Below are positions 1-9,880 of a stretch of 64,000 nucleotides of DNA, in pieces. The notes under the pieces were generated by a model that saw only the letters and a program-made list of their open reading frames with translations, was not told where the DNA came from and made no database searches. Position 1 is the stretch's first letter; the number at the start of each line of letters is the position of its first letter. Source of the stretch: Diploptera punctata (Eukaryota; Arthropoda; Insecta; Blattodea; Blaberidae); contig JASPKZ010004202.1 of NCBI GenBank assembly GCA_030220185.1, positions 3,273,001 to 3,337,000 of the forward strand, in the 5' to 3' direction. A program made the position numbers and the translations under genes.

Positions 1-183
1 TAATTCCTCTACTTTTAGTTGTCTTATTTCTGTGTTATGTTTTTTGTCTGTTCTTTGATATCCTGCTATTGGTCTGAAGAATTTCATTTCAGCAGCTTGT
101 ATTCTGGCAGATTGTTGTGTTGTCACTGTCCATGTTTCGGATCCATATGTAATAATAGGCACTGCCATTGTCTTGTTTTTTTT
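1..183 (-). mobile_element. C-type LINE ORF2 C-terminal fragment
   Basis: The minus strand reads YGSETWTVTTQQ, then AAEMKFF and AGYQRTDKK. This is the same block of an RTE-like ORF2 C-terminus seen intact at about 9881-10275. The fragment runs off the left edge of the window. It lies downstream of the reverse transcriptase core and carries no catalytic motif. It is a dead remnant, not a gene. Confidence 0.7.
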
Positions 184-185
184 TT

Positions 186-671
186 TTGATTGCGGATGAG
201 CCCATCTAGGACTACGCAAAGTATTTAGAGGCGTTTCCTTTGAGCCCAAATTTCTTTCATTCTTTTGCCATGAGCTTGTTTTCTATCATCTGTCCAAGTT
301 GTTCCAGTTTTTTTCTTCGGTTTGTCCTCTTGGTCAACTTGCCACTTATACACCTTAATTCTAAATATATCTCTGTTTGGGATGTCTTCTTTAGTAATTC
401 CTGCCAATTTTAAGTCCTTTTTGACTTCATCAATCCACTTCATAGTATCCACTGAAGCTTTACTTCTGTTTTCGTAGAATTCCATTATCTGTTTTGTAAG
501 CCTATTTGAGTTCATTCGTTTAATATGGCCATACAATTTTAACCTTCGTTTTCTAATATCACTACGAATGTCTGTATATATTTTTATTTCCTTTTTACTT
601 CTGAGTCTAAATGCTTCACCTATGACTTGTGGGCCTAAAACGTTTCTTATAATTTTGCATCCTTTTTTCAC
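186..671 (-). mobile_element. RTE-like LINE ORF2 C-terminal fragment
   Basis: An open minus-strand frame of about 148 codons reads KIIRNVLGPQ, then RKRRLKLYGHIKRM, then a basic tail ending AQRKRL. The RRLKLYGHIKRM block matches the R-W-x-GH-x-x-R-M signature of the LINE ORF2 C-terminus found many times in this window. The sequence differs from families A to F, so it is a separate family. The frame has no reverse transcriptase or endonuclease core. Confidence 0.65.
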
Positions 672-683
672 TATATTTTCGAT

Positions 684-684
684 A

Positions 685-742
<58 letters not shown>
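684..742. repeat. TTA trinucleotide microsatellite
   Basis: About 19 uninterrupted ATT/TTA triplets. LINE-K copies in this window end in the same triplet, so this may be an orphan LINE tail. No LINE-K 3' hairpin is visible next to it. Confidence 0.95.
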
Positions 743-1115
743 GTGTCAGCCAGAGTGGTTATGCTAATTTGCCTTGATTGCAGCAGATGCTCGTGAATAT
801 TGTTTTCTGCGGCTCATGTGGTCAGTAAAACAGCGCCACACACATAAACTGGTGCTTTCTTTTGTTTCCCATGAGTAACAAGTGCCGCGCTAATTACTAC
901 TTGCTTTTGCAATTTTAACCCCACGCGTGCTCCATTCAATAAACATAACCCCACCGCACTACCAGTTCACCACTTTATCCCGCGTTTTCTATTATTTCTA
1001 ACACGTATCAGTGGCGAATGTACTCTTGGTCAGCCTCGAATGAAATTTAGTCAAAAAATGTTTAAATTTAATTTTACACAACAATTTTTGTCTTATTAGA
1101 ATGGATTCTTAGAAT
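743..1115. other. unassigned stretch
   Basis: No open frame, repeat or RNA gene recognised. It has mixed composition with several GCGC and CCACGCG stretches between 880 and 1000. Confidence 0.5.
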
Positions 1116-1790
1116 AATAACTAACTAACTCACTGGAACTATCAAATCCGGAGGTTCATGGCCGCGCGGACATAAGCTCTCCAGACATCCCTTTCCTGAG
1201 CTAATGTTTTCGAATCATCCCCTGTATAATCTACTTAACTCAAATAATATTTAATGTTATTCTCCCACCTTATTCTTGGTCTACCAACTGGGCGTTTTCC
1301 CTCTGGTTTTTCTATAAGAAGCTTCCATGCACGTCTTTCATTCCCCATTCGTGCCACATGTCCTGCCCATCGCAGTCTACGAGACTTAACTGTTCTTATT
1401 ATATCTGGCTTCCTATAAAGATTATGCAGCTCACTGTTAAATAATCTTCTCCTTTCACCTGTCTGTTCATCTCTCTTTGGCGCAAATATTTTGCTAAGAA
1501 CTTTATTCTCAAATATTCGTAATATTTTCTCCTCCCTTAAAGTAAGAGTATGTTTCGCATCCATCTAATATATCTGAAAAATAACAGTTGTATATATTTT
1601 CAGTTCAATGTTTTTTTGAGAGAAGTTGGAACGAGAAGAGTATAATAGAACTCATTTCCAGAATTGAACCAATGTTTAATATCTTTGTGCATCTCATTCA
1701 AGTTTATAATTATTGTTCCTAGGTATATTTCAGTTCAGGCATTCCTTCAAAATCCTCGTCGTTTGCCATTAATTATTTCCAATGAAGAAA
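1116..1790 (-). mobile_element. LINE-A, 5'-truncated copy
   Basis: The minus strand carries the ORF2 C-terminus: LRRLRWAGHVARMGNE-type block, RPVGRPRIRWENN, stop, then the LINE-A 3' end (GCCAGTGAGTTAGTTAGTT on the minus strand). The open part is 1235-1564. The stretch 1565-1790 aligns with the next upstream part of the same ORF as seen at 16590-17345, but with frameshifts. It is a decayed RTE-like retrotransposon. LINE-A is the most frequent element in the window. Confidence 0.85.
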
Positions 1791-2237
1791 ATCATATTTC
1801 CTTTTCCTGTAGGATAAAAATTATCCAGCCCTAAAAGTGTCTGCAGAACCTTCTCCTGCAGTAGAGGCATAAGTTGTTTCTGAAAGGTTTGCACTTTTCT
1901 TATACTGATAAGATTTGTTATGCGACTTTTTTTTACAGCTTCATGAGTCGTTGTAAAGTGTCGGAGGATTTTCTGTAGGCGAAATAAACACCACAGGGTG
2001 ATGGATAAAAGCACACTTAAACCCGAGTGTAAAACAACTGACGAGCTCATAAAACTTCAGCCTACAACAACATTCACTTGCCCGTAAACCATTTCAATAC
2101 TGCCCCACTACATATTTTACAATAATCCTGACACCATTATTTGCATATCGTATAGCCTGTGTGCATAACTCTGAAGCCATTCCAGTTCTTATAAAATCTC
2201 TAAAAGAAGGTTCTATTTTATTTTGTGCTATCCTAGC
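1791..2237. other. unassigned stretch
   Basis: A minus-strand frame of 93 codons covers 1769-2050, but its first part is LINE-A and the rest resembles nothing I know. No other signal seen. Confidence 0.45.
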
Positions 2238-3015
2238 ATGTCACACACACTCACATTCACACTAACACTCACACTCACAAACACACACTAACTCACACAC
2301 ACACTCACACTAACACTCACACACTCACACTAACACTCTCACACACACTCACACTAACACTCTCACACACACTCACACTCACACTAACACTCTCACACAC
2401 ACTCACACTCACACTAACACCCTCACACACACTCACACTAACACTCTCACACACACTCACACTAACACTCTCACACACACTCACACTCACATTCACACTA
2501 ACACTCTCACACACACTCACACTAACACTCTCACACACACTCACATTCACACTAACACTCACACACACACTCACACTCTCACAGACACTCACACTCACAC
2601 TCACATTCACACTCACATTCACACTAACACTCACAAACACACACTCACACACTTACACTAACACTCACACACACACACACTCATACACACACTCACATTA
2701 ACACTCTCTCACTCACACACACTCACACTAACACTCACACACTCCACTCACACTCACACACTCTCACACACTCACTCACAAACACTAACACAAACACACT
2801 CACATACACACACAAACTCACACACACTCACACTCACACACACTCACACTAACACTCTCACACGCTCCCACTCACACTAACACTCACACCCACACTTACA
2901 CTCTCACACACTCAAACACACTCACACTTACACTCATACTCACACTAACACTCACACCCACACCTGACCTCTCACACACACTCACACTCACACTCACACT
3001 CACACTCACACACAC
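2238..3015. repeat. CACACT-type degenerate microsatellite, about 0.8 kb
   Basis: Long array of hexamer-like units CACACT and CACACTAACACT with CTCACACACA interruptions. The minus strand reads as a low-complexity frame rich in S, V, C and E. It is not a gene. The interruptions recur in phase over tens of bases, which suggests local duplication of longer blocks. Confidence 0.95.
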
Positions 3016-3254
3016 CCTCGAAGAAGTAATTGCTTTGTCCCACGTTGTGGTGACTTTTGAAGCAGTAATTATCTTCGTGCTCGATGTTGTAGTAACATTT
3101 TGAAGAAGGATTGGTGTCCCAAAAAGAATTACTGTTTCAGGTTGGGTTTAGTTTTCGGTAGAGCCGGATTCTCTTCTTAGGGTCGGAAGTTGGTACATTG
3201 GATAGGAAAACACTTTAAAATCACTTAAAACTGTTTCTTGTAGAAATAATTTTG
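3016..3254. other. unassigned stretch
   Basis: Nothing recognised. A GAAGAAGTAATT-like phrase occurs twice (about 3020 and 3060) in diverged form. Confidence 0.4.
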
Positions 3255-3462
3255 GAATATATTAAACAGTACCAGCTAAATTGGAAACACCATCTTGAAA
3301 GAATGAGTTCAATTCGGATACCCAAAGCTGTTTGTAATTATATACCAAGAGGACGAAGATCACTGGGCCGTCCTATGAAACGCTGGAGGGAAAATTTTCT
3401 ATAGGATCGTAACAGGCCTTGACCTAATACTTGGAAGGAAGAAGAAGTAGAAATAATTGTAA
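3255..3462 (+). mobile_element. LINE-E, 5'-truncated 3' end
   Basis: The plus strand reads QYQLNWKHHLERM, then IPRGRRSLGRPMKRWREN and a stop. This is followed by the conserved ATCGTAACAGGCCTTG 3' end and a GAAGAAGAAG tail. The same 3' end occurs at 17411-17511 inside another LINE, which fixes the boundary. RTE-like by domain order and tail type. Confidence 0.8.
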
Positions 3463-4164
3463 ATTTATCTTCTTAATTTCCCAGCAGATCAAGTAAATGT
3501 AGGTGGTATTATTCTTCACCGTCAATTAAAATTAAATTATTTTCTTTTCTTGAATTAAATATTGTTCTTGTATTAAATATTACATTTTATCAGGAGAGCT
3601 CTATTGCTTCTATCTTTGTTGAAAGTTGTATGTTGAATGACTAGTGTAATTCTTTTATAATTTTAAAGAACATTATTACATCACATGATGTTATATTTAA
3701 ATTCTATTGGTTAATAGTCCTTTAAATATAAGGTTTAATTTGATTTGTTAAATAAGAAAGTTAATTGTTTTAACATCCAATCAGAGTTTAGTTTACTTTC
3801 ATTTTAGAATATGAAGTTAAGCAGGTGTTCTTATTACAGTTCTAACAGAAGACTTTATAATTTTGACAACAATGACTTAAAACAATTTTTAAAAGCATTC
3901 TTTACAAAAACTGTTATATAATACAATTTCTTTAATCGTTAATGAGACACTTTTATTCTACAATGAACAACAATGAATTATTTAGATGTTTTTATTTATT
4001 TAAGTTATATTTAAATATTAAAATAATTTTAAAATACAAAATTATAATCTTTCATATTTATTATGATATTAAAATCCTGCTATAACACACACACACACAC
4101 ACAACACACACGAATATAAAGGTTGACTCAAATCAATAAGGTGTTATCATCAATAAGAACAACA
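3463..4164. other. AT-rich unassigned stretch with a short AC repeat
   Basis: Very AT-rich with no sustained open frame. A CA dinucleotide run lies at 4085-4109. The sentence starting near 4155 (ATTTGCACATATTTCTGTGCC) leads into the LINE fragment that follows and is also present near 29195. Confidence 0.5.
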
Positions 4165-4530
4165 ACATTTGCACATATTTCTGTGCCTAAAGTTTTATTT
4201 TCCATCTCCATTCGTCCCTCTCTATCCACTCCATGTCCTCTAGTCCTCTTGTTCATATTCCTGCTCTTATTTATTGCATCCATGAGTTTCTAGATCTTCC
4301 TTTCTTTCTTCTTTCAAATGGAAACAATTTCAATGTTTTTTCTGGGTAGTCTTTCTTCTTGCATTCGTCGTACATGCCCATGCCAATTTAATTGGTTTAT
4401 ATCTTATAAAATATATAATTGAATGTTTAATATCAATTTTTTCTCGTATGGCATTTCTTACTTTTTTTTCCATTTTTAAACATCTTGCTGCTCTTTTCAA
4501 GAAATTCGTTTCCATCTAAATAAGTTTTTC
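4165..4530 (-). mobile_element. LINE-G-like ORF2 C-terminal fragment
   Basis: The minus strand reads RAARCLKMEKKVRNAIREK, then a diverged W-x-C block and a run of KK. This matches the order E-x-x-x-R-R-x-A-R...R-x-K-x-R-N...IRE of the D/F/G group of RTE-like LINEs. The 3' part (4165-4290) is shared with 29205-29400 and with the plus-strand copy at about 21000-21190. Confidence 0.65.
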
Positions 4531-4823
4531 TATAAGTTAATTAATACAACAATCATAATATTATTAATAATAAAGCTATTGCTAATACTGGAAGTAAAGA
4601 TTACAGAAAATTCAACAATAGATCGAACAGCTAAACCAATTATTCAAGATAAAAACATAAGGTTCAAAGATAAATCTACATAAATATCCAAACCTATTAT
4701 CTCGGAAGAAGAGAGGAAAAGAAGATAAAAAAGAATGAAGAAATTCTCGGCACCAAGAAAAAAAAAACACACACAGAGACATTAATGATGCAACGTAACC
4801 CAAAAATGGTGAAACGAATAAAA

Positions 4824-4827
<4 letters not shown>

Positions 4828-4870
<43 letters not shown>
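4828..4870. repeat. AAT trinucleotide microsatellite
   Basis: Pure AAT triplets directly beside the 3' end of a minus-strand LINE-D. Confidence 0.9.
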
Positions 4871-4872
<2 letters not shown>

Positions 4873-5540
4873 TATTTTTTTTTAATTTTATTATTCCGGC
4901 TTTTACAATGAATATACATTTTTCCGGTACCCATGTTCACAGTTAACTACACATTTGTTTCATCACATTTTTCCATTCTTGTTTGTTCATCCATATATCT
5001 TCTCTATTTCCCATTCCCTCTTAGTTTCATTCATTCCCTGAATCAACCTAATAGTTGGTCTACCCTTCTTTTTCCTTCCCTGTGGTTCCCAATCCATCAT
5101 TATCTTAGGTAGTCTTCCTTCTTCCATTCTTCTAGTGTGTCCGTACCAATTTAATTGGTTCTTCTTTATAAAATCTAATATTGAATATTGTACCTGCATT
5201 TTTTCTTTTATATATAAATTTCTGATTTTATCCTCCCTGGATATTCTTGCAGCACGTCTCCAGTAGTCCATTTCAATGGCGAGCAATTTTTTTTTAATTT
5301 GTGCATTTAAAGCCCACACATCAGCTCCATAGGTAATAATGCTTCTGATTATTGTATTAAAAATAGTTTTTTCTTGTTTCTTTGAAGATATGTTTGTCCC
5401 ATACTATTCCATTTAGGGCAGATATAGCATAATTTCCTATATTGATCCTGTTTCTTATCTCTGTTTCTTGTTTTCCATCTTTAGTAATTTTAATTCCCAA
5501 ATACTTATATTCTTCAGTGTATTTAATTGTCCCTAAATCT
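4871..5540 (-). mobile_element. LINE-D, 5'-truncated copy
   Basis: Minus-strand open frame 4987-5319: WALNAQIKKKLLAIEMDYWR, then QLNWYGHTRRMEEGRLPKI, then GRKKKGRP. Upstream, with frameshifts, the block YKYLGIKITKDGKQETEIRNR is readable to about 5535; it is the usual region between RT and the C-terminal domain in RTE-like ORF2. The 3' end (GCCGGAATAATAAAAT on the minus strand) matches the LINE-D copy at 17525-17815. Confidence 0.85.
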
Positions 5541-5548
5541 TCTTCTTT

Positions 5549-5550
5549 AG

Positions 5551-5604
<54 letters not shown>
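5549..5604. repeat. AAT trinucleotide microsatellite
   Basis: About 18 AAT triplets adjoining the 5' truncation point of the LINE-D copy. Confidence 0.95.
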
Positions 5605-5608
<4 letters not shown>

Positions 5609-6098
5609 CTAATGTAAATGGATGTTAACATGTTGATGAATAGAAAAAAGGCGTAGAGAAGGAAAGAGAAGAGCGTGGTCGCTGTTCATTTGAATAGACT
5701 GTGCCGGAGATGTGATCACGGGCTGGATTAAGAAATGATGAGGATGCAATCCCCTAGAGACTGCGCTCCGCTCTTCTAAAACCTCTGCCAAACGAGCTGC
5801 TTTAAAAATTACAAATGTCAAATAATTTTCTATATGCGAAATTAAAACGACCGAGATAGTTCTGTTCTATTCTACTTTTTTTTTTGTCTTTTCATAAAGG
5901 ATATCAACTTTTAGTACTGCTCCAATTCAAGTACATTTTTTTTTTTTTACATATCTACTTCGCTATAAAACTCAGCAATGCTAACAGAAATATCAAAATA
6001 TTGTTATTAAGTAACTTCGAATGTTGAAAAGTGTTTTCCTTCCTTTACAATCATCCTATCATATATTTTTCTCTCATTTGATTAGCTACCCTAAGCCC
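5605..6098. other. unassigned stretch
   Basis: A short minus-strand frame of 70 codons (5609-5821) is not recognised. The rest is AT-rich with T homopolymers. Nothing else seen. Confidence 0.45.
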
Positions 6099-6109
6099 TT
6101 TATATATAT

Positions 6110-6452
6110 ATATATCCATCCATAGTAATTCTGCCCGAAGGCAGGTCCTTCACTGCAATCATAGTATTTTCATGCTATGCTTGCAGCTTTACTAGGGGAT
6201 TGTAGGTGTGGTAGCTTCTCGTTGCTTTCCACACCACTGAAAGATGATGATGATAAGGATGACAAGGATGGTGATGGCCATATGATTTCGGGGACCGTTT
6301 GGCCCTTAAAGTATTCCTGACATTTGTCTTACAGGTGAGGAAACACCCCGATAAAAACCTTACCCAGAAAAACTGCCCCGACAGTTATCGAACCTGTACC
6401 CGCTGCATGACAAGACAGTACGCTACCTGTAGACGACAGCGGTGGACCATAT
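6110..6452 (-). mobile_element. SINE-1 (tail type b), inside a TA microsatellite
   Basis: tRNA-derived head on the minus strand: TGTCGTCTACAGGTAGCG (A box region) and GGTTCGATAACTG (B box, decayed). The SINE-1 body with CTGTAAGACAAATGTCAGGA follows, then the type-b 3' part ending CAGAATTACTATGGATGG. Both sides are TA dinucleotide runs, consistent with insertion into a microsatellite. Compare the better copies at 11408 and 45120. Confidence 0.85.
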
Positions 6453-6461
6453 ATATATACT

Positions 6462-6740
6462 TACTTACTTACTCACTGGCACTATCGAGCCCGTAGGTTC
6501 ATGGCCGCGCGGACATAGGCTCTCCATACATCCCTATCCTGAGCTAATGCTTTCCAATCATTCCCTGTACAATCTACTTCCCTCAAATCATAGTTAATGT
6601 TGTTCTCCCACCTCATTCTTGGTCTACCAACTGGGCGTTTTCCTTCTGGCTTTCCTACAAGAAGTTTCCATGCACGTCTTTCATTCCCCATACGTGCAAC
6701 ATGTCCTGCCCATCGCAGTCTATGAGACTTAACTGTCATA
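6462..6740 (-). mobile_element. LINE-A short copy inside a TA microsatellite
   Basis: The minus-strand frame 6482-6739 gives RLRWAGHVARMGNERRAWK, VGRPRMRWENN, then DVWRAYVRAAMN. The 3' end runs GCCAGTGAGTAAGTAAGTA into TA repeats; the 5' truncation point also abuts TA repeats (6741-6755). Confidence 0.9.
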
Positions 6741-6762
6741 TATATATATATATGGTATGATA

Positions 6763-6866
6763 AGAAAAATAAATGCCTGGACGGGATTCGAACCCGGATC
6801 TCTGAGTCTGTACCTCAGTGTGATATCCATTACACCACGAGGCGAATCCAATTCAAACATTTATTT

Positions 6867-6870
<4 letters not shown>
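6763..6870 (-). other. tRNA-like remnant between perfect 13-bp inverted repeats
   Basis: On the minus strand, from about 6844 to 6777, a tRNA-like order is visible: a TGGTGTAATGGATATCAC D-arm, a 5-bp anticodon stem (CTGAG/CTCAG) with a 7-base loop, and GGTTCGAATCC as T-loop/B box. The acceptor stem pairs only partly. Arms AGAAAAATAAATG (6763-6775) and its exact complement (6858-6870) flank it. It could be a tRNA pseudogene, a SINE head or a fold-back element. I do not call a working tRNA. Confidence 0.55.

Positions 6871-6902
<32 letters not shown>
6871..6902. repeat. TA dinucleotide microsatellite
   Basis: About 15 AT pairs following the inverted-repeat arm. Confidence 0.95.
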
Positions 6903-6903
<1 letters not shown>

Positions 6904-7002
6904 CTCCCAGTTATATGGACGCGAACATGGACCTTTATTTTAAGGGAAGAGAAAAAAAATAAGATTATATGAGATTAAAGTTGTTAGGAAAAAAATTGAA
7001 CC

Positions 7003-7545
7003 AATGAGAGGTGAATAAACAGGCGAATGGAGAAGACTGCACAACAATGAATTACATGATCTTCATTGGAAATCAGATATAGGAAAGAGGCGGCTCCCCG
7101 GAGCACGGGGTTAAACGGTCGCCCCTCACTCTAGGGGTCCCGAGATCGAGTCTCGGTAACTCCATGTGGGATCCGTGGTGTACGAAACGGAGCTTGGGCA
7201 GGGTTTTCTCGGGGGTTTCTCCCCTTTTCCCCCACCACAATTTAATTCCATCATTTTTCCATACTTATCCATTTGGTTTCATTTCATTTATTTGCCCCTG
7301 TTATGGTGAGTTAGGCGTGGTCGGTCGGCACCTTTGTCATTCACAGATCTCATTATAAGGGGCTTCATCTCATTCCATCCCTCGACCCGACCCCGAGTTG
7401 GACACGAGTTGAGGATATTATACATCTCGTAGACTGCGATCGGCAGGATTGGGGAATCAAAGAGAAGAAAGGAAGCTTCTTATAAGAAAACCAGAGGGAA
7501 AACGCTAGTTGGTAGACCAAGAATTACATTAAAGTTTTAATAATT
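7003..7545 (+). mobile_element. LINE-A copy split by a SINE
   Basis: Left part 7003-7092 reads TGEWRRLHNNELHDLHWKSDI with decay. Right part 7424-7540 resumes with TCTCGTAGACTGCGATC and continues to GGTAGACCAAGAAT. The two halves are adjacent in intact LINE-A copies (for example 16590-17345), so 7093-7423 is an insertion. The element stops before its normal 3' end. Confidence 0.75.
7093..7423 (+). mobile_element. SINE-5 (tRNA-derived)
   Basis: GC-rich head GGCGGCTCCCCGGAGCACGG, then GGTCGCCCCTCACTCTAGG and GAGATCGAGTCTCGG as the B-box region. A body with TTTTCTCGGGGGTTTCTCCC and a 3' part near GACACGAGTTGAGGATATTA follow. It interrupts a LINE-A. The GATATA/GATATTATA flanks suggest, but do not prove, a short target duplication. 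Confidence 0.6.
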
Positions 7546-7744
7546 GTAAAACAGTACCTGATATCTCAGCCGTTCTCAATAATTTGCAGTTGTTGTTTTA
7601 TAGGAGGCCTTTCGATAACTTAAGTATCATCTTCTGCTTTCATTTTGGTACTGACTGTTGCTAATTATTTTGTACAGATGGTTCGTATTGCTGGGCACGT
7701 TCTCGTTCAGCAGGTGTTTATTTAATAACAAACTAACTTATACA

Positions 7745-8165
7745 CCTCACTGATAGTATTCTTTTAGCAATATTAATATATTTAATTATTTATGTAAATA
7801 ATATTAAGAATAACAAATATTTTTATTTGTTTTGTTTTAAATATTGTATAATCGTAAAATTAGTTTTCTATATCTCATTATTTTCCTGTTTTTTATATAC
7901 ACTAGACAGGGACAATTTAATATGTCTTGCTTGTATACATTTTATTATTAGTTTTAGTCTTAATTTTAACTAATATTAACTGGTTGTATTATAGATCGTA
8001 ATATGTATATTAGATATTATCTTTTGATCAAATTTTTACTTAGTGTTTAATATTAGAGTTAATTAAGATTGTTATATTCTTATGTAATATATGTTTGTCC
8101 TGGTGAGTGGAAGAGAAGGCCACATGGCCTTAACTCCACCAGGCTAAATAAATCTTAAAACATCT
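7745..8165 (+). mobile_element. LINE-K-like 3' UTR
   Basis: AT-rich tract ending TGGAAGAGAAGGCCACATGGCCTTAACTCC. This is the hairpin-bearing 3' end also found at 43840-43900 (there GGCCTTAAGGCC), followed by short ATCTTA tail repeats. No coding part is recognisable. The stretch 7546-7744 before it holds nothing I recognise. Confidence 0.65.
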
Positions 8166-8175
8166 TAAAAAAAAA

Positions 8176-8461
8176 TCTTATTTGTGGTTTCCTAGATGAT
8201 TTCTAATTTCTTCGAGAGCGTTGATTTTCGATACATCGTTTTCTCTATGCAGGATCGATAATACGCTGTCTATTGTGTTGAATTGATGTCCTGCTTCTAA
8301 TACATGTTTTAAAGAACTGGATTTACCCTCATTCTTTATGAAATCTCTGAAATGTTCATTAAATCTTGTCGTGAAGTTTCTAGTAGTTCTTCCTATGTAA
8401 AATTTGTCACAGCTATTGCAATTAAATTTAACATTCAAGAATTTGGTGAGAGAATAATAAT
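8176..8461 (-). mobile_element. Penelope-like element, GIY-YIG endonuclease fragment
   Basis: The minus-strand open frame reads FNCNSCDKFYIGRTTRNFTT, then RFNEHFRDF and LKHVLEAGH. The FYIGRT and R-F-x-EH spacing is the GIY-YIG nuclease core that follows the RT domain in Penelope-like retroelements. Only this domain and the following residues to GNHK are present; no RT is seen. The 5' side ends abruptly where a LINE-A piece begins at about 8462. Confidence 0.8.
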
Positions 8462-8491
8462 ACCCATGATTTGAGGGGAGTAAATTATACA

Positions 8492-9130
8492 ATGAATAGC
8501 AATGAAAGAGAAAATTTAATATTGGAAGAAGGAATCCAAATAAAGCAAGTGAAACAAACTAAATATTTGGGAATGATTATGGATAACATCGAAGGGATAG
8601 GCAAAGAGAACATAAAACATAGAATTGAATTGAGTAGCAAAATAATATCATCATTAAATTCCATATGGTGGGATAAGCATATTTGGAAAGACACAAAAAA
8701 ATATATTGGTAAAACATTGGTGGAATCTGTTGCAATGTACGGAAGTGAGGTATGGACAATCAATAAGTACTACAAGAATAGACTAATAGCTCTAGAAATG
8801 GATTATTTACGAAGAAGTGCCAGAAAGTCTAAATTAGAACGTGTCACAAATAAGGAAATTAGAAACATAATGGAAGCAGAAGAAAGCATAATTGAAAGAA
8901 TAGAGGAGAAGGAATTAAAGTGGTTAGGACATGTTTTTAGAATGGAAGATGAGCGATGGCCGAAGCAATTATATGAATGGCATCCGAACAGAAAGAAGAA
9001 AAGAGGAAGACCAAAGTTAACATGGAAGGAAAACATGAAGACAGTAATGCAAGATAGAGGGCTAAGCATCGAAGATGCCCAAGACCGTAGGCTTTGGAGG
9101 TTTGGCACGGGAAGACGGCAGCAGCTGTAA
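8492..9130 (+). CDS. LINE-B ORF2 C-terminal open frame (remnant)
   Basis: About 212 residues. In order: TKYLGMIMDNIEG (post-RT linker), YGSEVWTINKYYKN, MDYLRRSARKSKLERVTNKE, KELKWLGHVFRMEDERWPKQ, RKKKRGRPKLTWKEN, and the end RLWRFGTGRRQQL. This is the non-catalytic C-terminal part of an RTE/BovB-like ORF2; endonuclease and RT cores are lost to 5' truncation. The ATG is internal to the original ORF, so it is not a true start. Read-through from LINE-A codons just upstream is in frame by chance. Confidence 0.8.
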   Translation: MNSNERENLILEEGIQIKQVKQTKYLGMIMDNIEGIGKENIKHRIELSSKIISSLNSIWWDKHIWKDTKKYIGKTLVESVAMYGSEVWTINKYYKNRLIALEMDYLRRSARKSKLERVTNKEIRNIMEAEESIIERIEEKELKWLGHVFRMEDERWPKQLYEWHPNRKKKRGRPKLTWKENMKTVMQDRGLSIEDAQDRRLWRFGTGRRQQL

Positions 9131-9148
9131 AAACCCGAAGATAGATAG
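8492..9148 (+). mobile_element. LINE-B copy with target duplication
   Basis: 5'-truncated RTE-like LINE. It runs from ATGAATAGCAATGAAAGAG through a 212-codon open frame to the stop at 9128-9130, then AAACCCGAAGATAGATAG. The GATA tail recurs in all LINE-B copies. Among LINE-B copies (46128-46773, 58500-59184) this one has the longest intact frame. Confidence 0.9.
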
Positions 9149-9249
9149 AAATTGTACAGGGTATGATTGGAAAACATTAGCTCAGGATAGGGATGTATGG
9201 AGAGCATATGTTCACACAGGCATAAACCTACGGGTTCGATAGTGCCAGT

Positions 9250-9880
9250 GAGTTTGTTATTTTTTAATTGGGCAACAGAATGTCTCAGGTGATATGAAAA
9301 TGTGCCGTGAGCTGTGAAGCTCTGGTGATTTTTGTAGCTGTGAAATTTTGAAAGGTATTCATATTATTTGTCCGTGAAGTCTACTGACTACGTTGCTAAG
9401 AAGTCGCCTGTCCTGGAAACTCATTCCGTGAGGCGGAAGCTAACGAAGGGAAGGGAGATATGATATCAACAAGAAAATAGAGAGATTCTCATTGGAGCGC
9501 GCACGGATAGAAGAGAACTTCTCACTTTTTTTTCCTTTTCTTTCATTCGAATCGATTCAACTTTGCTGTCCAGAATCGAAAAGACGATTCAAAAAGATAC
9601 TCATCGTACTTCTTCATTTAATTTCCTTCACGGTTATTAGAATTGCCATCTTCTGTTTCTCTCCGCAAGTTCTAGCGACAAAAACAAAAGAAGCGCCATC
9701 TTTGAATTCAGATGTTATATCTAAGAAACTCAAAATGTTTTCTCGTCTAAGCACGTAGCTAATAGAAACTAACATTAACTTATCGTACTGAAGCAATGCT
9801 ATATTGTATAAAATTCAACGATTCAATTATCTATGTGGCACAATTAAACATACTTTATTGAATAAGACTAGAAAATAAAC
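9250..9880. other. unassigned stretch
   Basis: Two overlapping short frames (9492-9758 plus, 9614-9796 minus) have no recognisable domain. No repeat signature seen. Could be unique sequence. Confidence 0.4.

Larger units (their letters stand above)
8462..9249 (+). mobile_element. LINE-A 3' end split by LINE-B
   Basis: Left piece 8462-8491 encodes DLRGVNYT, matching DLREVDYT of LINE-A. Right piece 9149-9249 continues TGTACAGGGTATGATTGG to the stop and the TAGTGCCAGTGAGTTTG end. Between them lies a LINE-B copy. The target AAATTATACA (8482-8491) is repeated as AAATTGTACA (9149-9158), one mismatch in ten. Confidence 0.9.

Noticed and set aside
2317..2652. Ser/Val/Cys-rich minus-strand frame
   Set aside because: Translation of the CACACT microsatellite.
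8471..8491. Upstream start of the LINE-B open frame at 8471
   Set aside because: These codons (LRGVNYT) belong to the LINE-A host element. The fusion is produced by the insertion.
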